Below are positions 6,579 through 13,422 of a stretch of DNA of 13,462 bases, one piece after another. The stretch's first letter is position 1; every line of letters begins with the position of its first letter. The notes under the pieces were generated by a model. The model did no database searches. It saw only the letters and a list, made by a program, of their open reading frames with translations, and had not been told where the DNA came from. Location: positions 1-13,462 of the forward strand of contig NZ_JAHAHT010000042.1 of assembly GCF_018373095.1 (NCBI RefSeq), in the 5' to 3' direction. The DNA comes from Haemophilus parahaemolyticus (GTDB lineage Bacteria > Pseudomonadota > Gammaproteobacteria > Enterobacterales > Pasteurellaceae). Made by a program: the position numbers and the translations under genes.

Positions 6579-8009
6579 ATGCAACATTTATTTCGTCAAA
6601 TCCCGTCGGTCGATAAGCTACTCAAACAGCCACAAGCGGTCGATTTTATTCAACAATTTGGACATCAAGCCGTGGTCGAGCAGCTGCGTTTATTGATTGA
6701 ACAGGCTCGCTGTCACATCCAACATCATCACTCCTTGCCCGATTTTTTGACCAATGAAACCACGCTTTTTGCACAGCTTTTCCATTCCCTTTCCCAATTG
6801 CAATCAGTGCAACTTCGCCCTGTATTTAACTTAACGGGCACGGTGTTGCATACGAATTTAGGACGTGGATTATGGTCAGAAGCGGCAATTCAAGCGGCGA
6901 CCTGTGCGATGCAAAGTAATGTGGCATTGGAGTTTGATATTGATGAGGGGAGAAGATCGCATCGTGATCTCTATATTTCTGAGCTGGTTACCAAGATCAC
7001 GGGTGCGGAAGCGGCTTGCGTGGTAAATAACAATGCGGCAGCGGTGTTGCTGATGTTGGCAACTTTCGCTAAAGATAAAGAAGTGATTGTCTCAAGGGGG
7101 GAATTGGTCGAAATTGGTGGGGCATTTCGCATTCCTGATATTATGTTGCAGGCGGGGTGTAAGCTAGTGGAAGTCGGCACGACCAACCGCACACATCTTA
7201 AAGATTATCGTAATGCGATCAATGAAAATACCGCCTTTTTGATGAAGGTGCACACGAGCAATTATCATATTGAGGGCTTTACCAGTTCCGTGCCAGAGGA
7301 AGAATTAGTTGCACTTGGCAAAGAGTTTGGCTTGCCAGTAATAAGCGATTTAGGCAGTGGCTCACTGACCGATATGGCATCGCTTGGTTTACCTGCCGAG
7401 CCGATGGTGCAACAAAAAGTCGCGGCAGGCGTGGATTTGGTGTCTTTTTCGGGTGATAAGTTATTGGGAGGACCTCAAGCGGGCATTATTGTCGGCAAAA
7501 AAGAATGGATTGAGGAACTGCAAACTCATCCACTTAAGCGTGTGTTGCGTTGCGATAAAGTGATTTTATCGGCGTTGGAGGCGACCCTTCGCCAATATCT
7601 TTTACCTGAAAAATTGTCTGAAACTTTACCGACTTTGAATTTGCTCACGCAATCGGTTGATTTGCTGAAAATCCGAGCAGAAAAGCTCAAAGAAGTATTA
7701 GGCAAGCGGTTAAATTCACACTATATTTTGCAAGTTGAGCCAAGCCTTGCCCAGATTGGCAGTGGGGCTTTGCCAACGGAAAAACTTCCCTCTGTTGCTG
7801 TTACAATCGAGAGTGAAAAACAGAGTGATTTATTAGCATTAGAGCAACAGTTTAAACAATTACCAACCCCGATTATCGGGCGTTTTTCCGATAAAAAATT
7901 TTGGTTGGATTTGCGTTCTGTTACGCAGTTTGAGGCGTTGATTGAGATGCTGTCTTTTAATACTCCCCTCTTTGGCAAAGAGGGGCAGGGGGAGATTTGG
8001 CAGAAATGA
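6579..8009 (+). CDS. selA: L-seryl-tRNA(Sec) selenium transferase (selenocysteine synthase)
   Basis: SelA is a PLP-dependent decameric enzyme that converts Ser-tRNA-Sec to Sec-tRNA-Sec using selenophosphate. From the ATG the product has 476 residues; a TTG two codons earlier (6573) is an alternative. Neither start has a clear ribosome binding site. The N-terminal FRQIPSVDKLL region binds tRNA-Sec in the family. The core is highly conserved: NLTGTVLHTNLGR, VNNNAAAVLLMLA, SRGELVEIGGAFRIPD, VHTSNYHIEGFT, SDLGSGSL, and the PLP-lysine motif SFSGDKLLGGPQAGIIVG. The protein should end near LIEML. Instead it runs on for about 18 residues (SFNTPLFGKEGQGEIWQK) encoded by a palindromic repeat at 7965-7999, which explains why it is longer than the 463-residue E. 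coli enzyme. An exact uptake signal lies at 6632-6640. Confidence 0.96.
   Translation: MQHLFRQIPSVDKLLKQPQAVDFIQQFGHQAVVEQLRLLIEQARCHIQHHHSLPDFLTNETTLFAQLFHSLSQLQSVQLRPVFNLTGTVLHTNLGRGLWSEAAIQAATCAMQSNVALEFDIDEGRRSHRDLYISELVTKITGAEAACVVNNNAAAVLLMLATFAKDKEVIVSRGELVEIGGAFRIPDIMLQAGCKLVEVGTTNRTHLKDYRNAINENTAFLMKVHTSNYHIEGFTSSVPEEELVALGKEFGLPVISDLGSGSLTDMASLGLPAEPMVQQKVAAGVDLVSFSGDKLLGGPQAGIIVGKKEWIEELQTHPLKRVLRCDKVILSALEATLRQYLLPEKLSETLPTLNLLTQSVDLLKIRAEKLKEVLGKRLNSHYILQVEPSLAQIGSGALPTEKLPSVAVTIESEKQSDLLALEQQFKQLPTPIIGRFSDKKFWLDLRSVTQFEALIEMLSFNTPLFGKEGQGEIWQK
6632..6640 (+). repeat. DNA uptake signal sequence, exact ACAAGCGGT core
   Basis: Exact 9-base core, extended to ACAAGCGGTCG, near the 5' end of selA. 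It has the same extended form as the copy in murJ. Confidence 0.8.
7965..7999 (+). repeat. Palindromic repeat copy A, inside the 3' end of selA
   Basis: CCCCTCTTT (7965-7973), loop GGC and AAAGAGGGG (7977-7985) form a 9-bp stem, followed by an 11-base tail ending GAGATTTG. The unit matches copy B (8044-8079, opposite strand) at 30 of 35 positions, with all differences in the loop and the spacer. It lies in frame within selA and supplies most of its C-terminal tail. Confidence 0.85.
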
Positions 8010-8043
8010 AAACGGAGTTCATCTGAGAATTGAACATCGTTAT

Positions 8044-8079
8044 CAAATCTCCCCTACCCCCTCTTTTCTAAAGAGGGGG
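8044..8079 (-). repeat. Palindromic repeat copy B, inverted relative to copy A
   Basis: Same element as copy A in reverse orientation, 44 bases away. Besides its own hairpin, its CAAATCTCCCC arm can pair with the GGGGAGATTTG arm of copy A, so the selA 3' end and untranslated region can fold into a larger compound hairpin. Confidence 0.85.
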
Positions 8080-8087
8080 ATTTTTTT
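8057..8087 (+). terminator. selA intrinsic terminator, formed by repeat copy B
   Basis: CCCCCTCTTT (8057-8066), loop TCT, AAAGAGGGGG (8070-8079), then A and seven T residues (8081-8087). A 10-bp GC-rich stem plus T run is a strong intrinsic terminator. It separates selA from the 5'-nucleotidase gene 38 bases downstream, which therefore needs its own promoter. Confidence 0.88.
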
Positions 8088-8125
8088 ATTGTGATATTCA
8101 CCACCAGCCCCTCAATAGGATTTTT

Positions 8126-9784
8126 ATAAAAAAACTACTGACAACCCTTTTTGCACTTTCTGCAATTTCTGTTGCCGTAGCAAAAGAAGTAAACGTTAAA
8201 TTTTTAGGCACCTCAGATGTTCACGGTCGTATTGTGCCATGGTCTTACGGTGCGGACGTAGAGGACAAATCAGGCTCTTATGCACAAATCGCGACCTATG
8301 TAAAAGAAGTGCGTAAATCTCACCCAGATTTAATTTTGGTGGATATTGGTGATGCGATTCAAGATAACCAAGTGGAAGTATTTGCTAAAACCGAAAAATA
8401 CTACAAAGACAACCCCGTGCCGAAAGTGCTGAATGCAATGAATTACGACATTTTCATTCTCGGCAACCACGAATTTAACTTCGGTATGACCGCGTTAGAT
8501 GAAATCCTAAAAGATATGAAGGCGAAGCAATTAACCGCAAACTTCTATCATAAAGACGGTAAACGCTATATTGAGCCGACCACGATTATCGAAAAAGATG
8601 GCGTAAAATTAGGGATTATCGGCTTAACCACTCCAATGTCGGCGAAATTTGAAGAAGATACAGGTCATCTCAAAAATATGAAGTTCAGCTCGCCAAGCGA
8701 GGAAGCAAAAGCACAAATCAAAGCCTTAAAAGAAAAAGGCGTGGACGCGATTGTGGTGCTAGCTCATATGGGGATTGAGAACGAAAACAACATTCCAGAC
8801 ACAGGCGTGGCAGATTTAGTCAATAACGTGGAAGGCATTGATGTGATCATTGCAGGGCATATGCACAAAAACGTTTCTTCTGAAACTATCAAAGATACTG
8901 TGGTTACTGAACCACACCGCTACGGCACGGTGGTTTCTGAAGTAGATTTAACCTTTGATGTGGACAAAGACGGCAAAGTGAAATTACTTTCAAAAACGGC
9001 AAAAACCGTGCCTGTGAAAGATTACGAAGCCGATCCTGAAATCGTGGAAATCTACAAACCCTACCACGAAGAATTACGTCGTTTAAACAACGTGACCATT
9101 GGTCAAAGTGCAACCGATATGGTGCCACAAGAACGCAAACATGGCGTTTCCGTGAGTTTCTTACAAGACACAGGTTTATCTTCATTGATTACCGATGTTG
9201 AACGCTATTACAGTAAAGCAGATGTGGTTTCTTTCGCTTTCGATCACGAAAAAGCACGTATGGATAAAGGCGACATCAAGAAAAAAGATATCATCTTTAA
9301 CTACCGCTATGCAGGTGGCGATGTGACCGTTTATGAAGTCACAGGCAAACAGTTTAAAGAGTACATGAACTGGTCTGCTAACTACTTCGACACCATTCAA
9401 CCAGGTGATACTGAATACCGTTACAATGCAGAGCGTAAAAAATCGAAATATGTGACGTTTGATATTTTCGGGGGCGTAAGCTACAACATCGACTTACGCA
9501 AACTAAGCGGTGAGAAAATCGTCGATCTGAAACTTGCCGATGGTACTCCTGTAACTGATGATATGAAAATCAAACTTGGTATGAACTCTTACCGCTTCGG
9601 TCAAATGACCAAAAAAGGCGGGATTTGGGAAGGTCAGCAAATCCCAACCCTTTGGGAATCTAAAGTGGCAATGGGTCAAGAGAAAGGTACGATCCAAAAT
9701 ATGATGATCGACTACATCACTAACGTGAAAAAAGGCAAAGTGGAAGGTGTTTCACACAATCGCTGGAAGATTATTGGGATTTAA
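8126..9784 (+). CDS. Exported metallophosphatase/5'-nucleotidase with ATA in place of a start codon
   Basis: A periplasmic member of the UshA/CpdB superfamily (nucleotide or cyclic-nucleotide phosphohydrolase; exact substrate unknown), 552 residues if read from 8126. A signal peptide spans residues 1-19, (M)KKLLTTLFALSAISVAVA, cleaved before KEVNV. Dinuclear-metal residues are complete: Asp31 and His33 (TSDVHG), Asp76 (DIGDAIQDN), Asn114 and His115 (LGNHEF), His214 (LAHMG), His245 and His247 (AGHMH). The C-terminal 5'-nucleotidase domain has ARMDKGDI and EYMNWSANYFDTIQPGD, closer to CpdB/YfkN-like proteins than UshA. AGGA (8117-8120) sits five bases before ATA. No in-frame ATG, GTG or TTG occurs before the GTG at 8234, which would delete the signal peptide and first metal motif. 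Either ATA (or CTG at 8138) is used inefficiently, or a start-loss mutation silences an otherwise intact gene. Confidence 0.85.
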   Translation: MKKLLTTLFALSAISVAVAKEVNVKFLGTSDVHGRIVPWSYGADVEDKSGSYAQIATYVKEVRKSHPDLILVDIGDAIQDNQVEVFAKTEKYYKDNPVPKVLNAMNYDIFILGNHEFNFGMTALDEILKDMKAKQLTANFYHKDGKRYIEPTTIIEKDGVKLGIIGLTTPMSAKFEEDTGHLKNMKFSSPSEEAKAQIKALKEKGVDAIVVLAHMGIENENNIPDTGVADLVNNVEGIDVIIAGHMHKNVSSETIKDTVVTEPHRYGTVVSEVDLTFDVDKDGKVKLLSKTAKTVPVKDYEADPEIVEIYKPYHEELRRLNNVTIGQSATDMVPQERKHGVSVSFLQDTGLSSLITDVERYYSKADVVSFAFDHEKARMDKGDIKKKDIIFNYRYAGGDVTVYEVTGKQFKEYMNWSANYFDTIQPGDTEYRYNAERKKSKYVTFDIFGGVSYNIDLRKLSGEKIVDLKLADGTPVTDDMKIKLGMNSYRFGQMTKKGGIWEGQQIPTLWESKVAMGQEKGTIQNMMIDYITNVKKGKVEGVSHNRWKIIGI

Positions 9785-9794
9785 TTAAGTGATG

Positions 9795-9816
9795 AGGGCG
9801 GAATTTCCGCCCTTTT
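9795..9816 (+). terminator. Intrinsic terminator after the 5'-nucleotidase gene
   Basis: AGGGCGG (9795-9801), loop AATTT, CCGCCCT (9807-9813) and TTTT, 11 bases after the stop codon. A compact GC-rich stem with a T run. Confidence 0.88.
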
Positions 9817-9941
9817 GTGTATTTACTCACTATCAGAATATGGGCAAGTTTCAAATAAAAAGTGGCTAATATTTTGTCTTCTATACCACATAATACCGAA
9901 TGTTTCTCCAAAAATAACTGCTTATTATTCCATCTATTCCG
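9817..9941. other. Gap between convergent 5'-nucleotidase and permease genes
   Basis: AT-rich, with no coding sequence of note. No convincing terminator for the minus-strand permease was found; the best candidate is a short AT-only stem. Confidence 0.4.
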
Positions 9942-11216
9942 TTATGGAAAGAATGGAAAGAAAATCGGTAGTAAGATCATTGCCACAATAATGGTTACTG
10001 CTATGAGTGGTACACCTGCTTTGGCATAATCAGCAAAACGATAATGACCGACTGAAAGCACCATCGTATTGGCTGGTGTACCGATTGGCGTTGCGAAGGC
10101 ACAAGATGAACCGATTACTATCGCCATCAAGACTGCTCTAGGATCAGCACCGAGCGAGCCTGCAATAGAAAGCCCAATTGGAGCAAGAAGAGCAGCTGTT
10201 GCGGTGTTTGACATAAAGTTAGTCAGTAAGCAGCTTAATAATAAAATTGTGAGCAGTAACAAGGATGGATTGGGATTATCGCCTAGTAAGCCTAAAATCA
10301 AATGGGCGATGTCAGCACCAGCTCCAGTGCGTTGTAAGGCATCGGCAAGGGCAAGTGTTCCTGCAAATAAGAAGACTACTTGGCTATCAATTGCTTGATA
10401 GGCTTGTTTTTCGGTAATGACGCGCATAATGACTAAAATCAAGGCACCAATACAAGCTGAAATATAGAGTTTGATGCCGATCACATCTTCAAACACCATC
10501 GCAAGTAGCGTACCGACAAGTATCAATAATGACAAATATTGTTTCCATTGTGGGATTAGATTGTGATGGTTATGGAACGCATTGTATTCCTCTTCTTCCA
10601 CGTGGACGTTGGGTTGTGCAGGCAAGAAGCGATAGCCGATAAAAGCAAAGTAGAGAATGCCCGCCACTAAAATCGGTAAACCTAATTTTGCATATTCGAA
10701 GAAGGCAAATTTTAAACCAGTTTGTGATAATACACCTTGCACTACTAAGTTATTTGGTGAGCCGATAAGTGAAAGGTTGCCTCCAAGTGTGGATGCAAAT
10801 GCCATTGGCATCAGTAAACGTGAGCGTGCAAAGCCCGACTTAGAAGAAATACCGAGAATAACAGGAATGAGAATGGCTGCCGTGCCCGTGTTGGACAATA
10901 CACCAGACATCAAGCCAGTAATGACCATTAGTACAACCATCAATTGGCGTTCACTTTTAGCAAAACGGCTGACTACGCCACCAATTTTGTTCGCCATACC
11001 TGTTTCAAACAAGGCTCCACCGATCACAAACATTGCGACGAATAAAATCACGTTGGTATCGACAAAACCTAAAAAGGCTTCTTTTGGTGGCAATACGCCT
11101 GTGACGGCTAAACCAACGGTTACCACCATTGCGGTAACAGCAAGCGGTAGTTTTTCGAGTGCAAACATCAAAACGGCAAAGCCGAGAAAACAGAGTGTAA
11201 TTACACTTGGAGTCAT
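9942..11216 (-). CDS. SLC13/DASS-type anion permease
   Basis: A 424-residue inner-membrane transporter of the SLC13 (divalent anion:sodium symporter)/ion-transporter superfamily; the substrate (dicarboxylate, sulfate or another anion) cannot be told. The protein is almost entirely hydrophobic, with about ten to twelve helices and a hydrophilic linker near 200-225 (HVEEEEYNAFHNHHN). The two pseudo-symmetric substrate/sodium motifs are visible: SNTGTAA (108-114) with GSPNN (152-156), and SNTATAA (336-342) with GTPANT (379-384). This duplicated SNT plus hairpin pattern is typical of the family. The start is firm: AAAGGAG (plus-strand 11224-11230) lies 7 bases before the ATG. The ligase gene is 135 bases upstream on the same strand. 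A TATGAT near the end of that gap could be a -10 element but lacks a good -35. Confidence 0.88.
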   Translation of the reverse strand: MTPSVITLCFLGFAVLMFALEKLPLAVTAMVVTVGLAVTGVLPPKEAFLGFVDTNVILFVAMFVIGGALFETGMANKIGGVVSRFAKSERQLMVVLMVITGLMSGVLSNTGTAAILIPVILGISSKSGFARSRLLMPMAFASTLGGNLSLIGSPNNLVVQGVLSQTGLKFAFFEYAKLGLPILVAGILYFAFIGYRFLPAQPNVHVEEEEYNAFHNHHNLIPQWKQYLSLLILVGTLLAMVFEDVIGIKLYISACIGALILVIMRVITEKQAYQAIDSQVVFLFAGTLALADALQRTGAGADIAHLILGLLGDNPNPSLLLLTILLLSCLLTNFMSNTATAALLAPIGLSIAGSLGADPRAVLMAIVIGSSCAFATPIGTPANTMVLSVGHYRFADYAKAGVPLIAVTIIVAMILLPIFFPFFP

Positions 11217-11351
11217 GGATAAGCTCCTTTGAAGGATTGAAATTTAGCTTGCTATCATACCTAACTTGAGGGGGATAGGATTGATCCAACGCAATAAAAG
11301 GCAGATTTTGGAGTGAAATAGATTAAAATAAATACTATTTTTGGTTGTTTC

Positions 11352-12197
11352 CTATCTGGTTTGATCTGTGTTTCGTAAGATTTCATTACGCTCACGTAAG
11401 TAAGTAGCAAAACGGGGCTTACCTTGTTGTGTTAAGCCACGATATCGGTAAGTGATTTGACTCCCAATCGCTGGTGGATTTTCTCGCTCTTTATTTTTAA
11501 AGCCAGAACCAATTCGAAAACGTCCGCGATGATTTTCACAGGTAATTGCACCAAGACGATGGGCGTGTTTGCCTTTTCCTTGATGATGAGCAACGACAGT
11601 GCACTCTTCATCCGCTACAGGTTTCATTTTCAGAATTTGAGCCGAACGACCGCGAATATAGTGTGCATTCGGATTTCTTACCACTACGCCTTCACCGCCT
11701 TGGTTCAAAATCGCTTGGTAGAATTGTTGTAAATGAGCCTGATCTTGAATGGGAATTTGTGAAATAATCTGAATATAAGGCGTTGGATGTTTCCGCAGAT
11801 AATTTTCTAAGGTTGCCAAGCGTTCAAACAGGTTTCCCGCTGCATTTGGCACGTCGAAAACATGCAGCTTCAACTTATACCAGCCTTTGGGTTCTGCGGA
11901 ACGAACTGTACCAGAAATGTCTTCAAACTTGCCTCGTTCGCTAAAAAGTTCGCCATCAATGGCAAAAGAGGGAAAGTTTTGTAGGAAATAATAGGGCGGG
12001 TTGAAAGGATTGCCTTGGCGGCTGATTAATTGCTTGCCGTCCCAATAGGCTCGCACACCATCCAGTTTTTCGCTCATTACCCAACCTGAAATATCTTGAT
12101 TTTTATATTCTTGCAGGAGCATTAAATCAGAGGATTTCGCAAGGGGTGCAAGCGGTAAGGAAAGGAAAAGAATTTGCCAAATGAGTCGTTTGAACAT
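11352..12197 (-). CDS. Exported minimal ATP-dependent DNA ligase (LigE type)
   Basis: A 281-residue ATP-dependent ligase consisting only of adenylation and OB-fold domains, like the characterised Haemophilus influenzae ATP ligase and the LigE group. The signal peptide (residues 1-20, ending LAPLA) indicates export to the periplasm. Nucleotidyltransferase motifs in order: I, K44-L-D-G-V-R (AMP-linked lysine); III, D81-G-E-L-F; IIIa, HVFD (112-115); IV, GGEGVVVR (167-174); V, LKMK (189-192). The OB domain follows from about 193 and ends at ATYLRERNE. The enzyme seals nicks in duplex DNA; its periplasmic job is unresolved, and processing of incoming DNA or extracellular DNA has been proposed. 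The ribosome binding site GGAGG lies 7 bases before the ATG inside a hairpin (12201-12223). It is probably cotranscribed with the DUF5718 gene upstream. Confidence 0.93.
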   Translation of the reverse strand: MFKRLIWQILFLSLPLAPLAKSSDLMLLQEYKNQDISGWVMSEKLDGVRAYWDGKQLISRQGNPFNPPYYFLQNFPSFAIDGELFSERGKFEDISGTVRSAEPKGWYKLKLHVFDVPNAAGNLFERLATLENYLRKHPTPYIQIISQIPIQDQAHLQQFYQAILNQGGEGVVVRNPNAHYIRGRSAQILKMKPVADEECTVVAHHQGKGKHAHRLGAITCENHRGRFRIGSGFKNKERENPPAIGSQITYRYRGLTQQGKPRFATYLRERNEILRNTDQTR

Positions 12198-12200
12198 AAA

Positions 12201-12223
12201 AGTGCCTCCAAAATGGAAGCACT
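12201..12223 (-). promoter_or_regulatory. Hairpin burying the ligase ribosome binding site
   Basis: In the minus-strand RNA, AGUGCUUCCA pairs with UGGAGGCACU around a UUU loop: ten pairs including one G-U. The 3' arm contains the whole GGAGG Shine-Dalgarno sequence (plus-strand 12205-12209), and UUUU then AUG follow directly. The fold could both block ribosome entry and act as a weak terminator or attenuator between the DUF5718 and ligase genes. Confidence 0.65.
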
Positions 12224-12310
12224 ATAAAAGAAAGAAAAATTGCGTTCAGAAAATTTTGTGAGATTTTCGAGCGAGATCGCAAAAATAATCAGAAATTTGA
12301 CCGCCTATGG
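12224..12310. other. Gap between DUF5718 and ligase genes
   Basis: AT-rich spacer with a degenerate uptake-signal-like AAATTTGACCGCC near 12293-12305. No coding sequence and no clear promoter are visible. Confidence 0.4.
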
Positions 12311-13147
12311 TTATTTCACTTTTTGAACAAGAGCGGAAATGCCTTCTTCCGCGAACTCTTCTTTTTCTGCCATCTCAACAATTTGTTCGTGAGTATATTT
12401 TGTGGAGTTATATACGACCACGATGCTGGTATCGCCCATTTGTAAGAAGTTGGTTTCACCAAATGGGGTGTAACGCGTTGCACCGATGCTGATAATTGCT
12501 TGAGCAGGGTAGTTTGCTTGTTTAATCAATTCTGCAATGTGATTCATCGGGCCTTGATCAGGCTGGTTGTTCATTTTGTCGATAATCCAGTTCAACAATT
12601 TTTGGTGGAAGTAGCTGTAGCTGACGGCTGGGCTGTCTTCACCATAAGTGTTGAGCTTGCCATCGCGTTTGTGGAAGCAAGCAATGTTATATTGGTCAAG
12701 GTTTCCGCCTTGCTCGAATTTATCTAAAGCGATGTGGGTGGCAGAAATGCCTTTAGAATTTACACCCCAGTTTTTCTTTTCACAGATTTTGCGTGCGTTT
12801 GGACGGCGGATTGAACAGTCGTTATAAGCCGCAAAATGGGTTGGTTTTAAGGCAACTACTTTGCCATCTTGATATTCAATGTTACAAATTAAAGCAACTT
12901 CGGGCTCAATTTGCAGATTGTCTGCATCGTTTGGGAATGCAATAGTGTCGTGTGTTAAAGGATAAGTAGAAAGAAATTGCTCGGTTGGTGCAAGTGTTTC
13001 ACTTGGCACATAGAATGGGAAAATGGCTTTTGGTTGAATTGCCTCTTCGGTTTTTACCACTACGAAATCCGCTGCTTCGCCCGCTTGCTCTAAATGTCCT
13101 GCAAAATTGCCCGCTACGCCAAAGCCGATGAAATTTTTAAATGTCAT
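12311..13147 (-). CDS. DUF5718-like protein with fumarylacetoacetase-type features
   Basis: A 278-residue soluble protein with no signal peptide or membrane segment. I recall this family as the uncharacterised DUF5718 of Pasteurellaceae and other bacteria; that name is from memory. The sequence shows a pattern like the fumarylacetoacetate hydrolase (FAH) superfamily: a metal-ligand-like E81-P-E83-V-A-L-I, then AAYND110CSIRR resembling the FAH stretch ANDVSAR, and late ISIGATRYTPFGETNFLQMGDTSI, where G-x-T/P...L-x-x-GD parallels the family's TGTPxGVG...LxPGD. This suggests a metal-dependent C-C hydrolase or isomerase fold; the substrate is unknown. Start at 13147: TAAGG lies about 8 bases before the ATG. 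The gene diverges from the rRNA operon and probably leads the ligase transcript. Confidence 0.75.
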   Translation of the reverse strand: MTFKNFIGFGVAGNFAGHLEQAGEAADFVVVKTEEAIQPKAIFPFYVPSETLAPTEQFLSTYPLTHDTIAFPNDADNLQIEPEVALICNIEYQDGKVVALKPTHFAAYNDCSIRRPNARKICEKKNWGVNSKGISATHIALDKFEQGGNLDQYNIACFHKRDGKLNTYGEDSPAVSYSYFHQKLLNWIIDKMNNQPDQGPMNHIAELIKQANYPAQAIISIGATRYTPFGETNFLQMGDTSIVVVYNSTKYTHEQIVEMAEKEEFAEEGISALVQKVK

Positions 13148-13299
13148 AATGTTGCCTTATAGAAAGAAAAAGTAGAGATACTTTAAAGGGATTTACTCCG
13201 AATTACAATTATTTGAAAAATCCTTCTGCTAAAATGTATAGAAAATTATCTAAAAATGGTATTTATCTATACTTTTTGCATAAAGTTTCAACAGGCGGT
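13148..13299. other. Divergent intergenic region, DUF5718 gene to rRNA promoter
   Basis: AT-rich, with no coding sequence. On the plus strand TTGAAA (13213-13218), an 18-base gap and TATAGA (13237-13242) could be a second upstream rRNA promoter. On the minus strand TTGTAA, 17 bases and TAAAGT could serve the DUF5718 gene. Both are weak. Confidence 0.3.
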
Positions 13300-13363
13300 A
13301 AATTTTTTAAAATTTTTTGCAAAAAGTGCTTGCACGGTTTTAATTTTTCTCTATAATGCACCT
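13300..13363 (+). promoter_or_regulatory. Ribosomal RNA operon promoter (P1-like) with UP element
   Basis: TTGCAC (13330-13335) and a perfect TATAAT (13352-13357) are spaced 16 bases, as in E. coli rrn P1 promoters. A/T tracts at 13303-13325 fit an UP element for the RNA polymerase alpha subunit. The bases after the -10 (GCACCTC) form a GC-rich discriminator typical of stringently controlled stable-RNA promoters. Transcription should start near 13364. Confidence 0.88.
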
Positions 13364-13368
13364 CACAC

Positions 13369-13416
13369 AACGACGCACTGTTGTGAACGATTCAGATTGA
13401 TATGCAGTGCGTCGTT
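13369..13416 (+). other. rRNA leader hairpin
   Basis: AACGACGCACTG (13369-13380) is repeated exactly as its reverse complement CAGTGCGTCGTT (13405-13416), a 12-bp stem with a 24-base loop at the very start of the leader RNA. It is followed by TTCTTTTTG, so it superficially resembles an intrinsic terminator, directly before boxA. Antitermination at boxA would let polymerase continue. Confidence 0.75.
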
Positions 13417-13422
13417 TCTTTT

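Noticed and set aside
8071..8134. Poly-T (8081-8087) and poly-A (8128-8134) tracts as a phase-variation switch for the 5'-nucleotidase
   Set aside because: The tracts are short; no frame near them offers an ATG that would be gained or lost by slippage, and the T run is explained as the selA terminator.
8234..9784. GTG at 8234 as the start of the 5'-nucleotidase
   Set aside because: It would remove the signal peptide and the TSDVHG metal motif and has no ribosome binding site; the reading frame is clearly coding upstream of it.
10657..11232. 191-codon open frame on the plus strand opposite the permease
   Set aside because: Antisense to a well-supported SLC13-type gene; composition reflects the complementary strand of hydrophobic codons.
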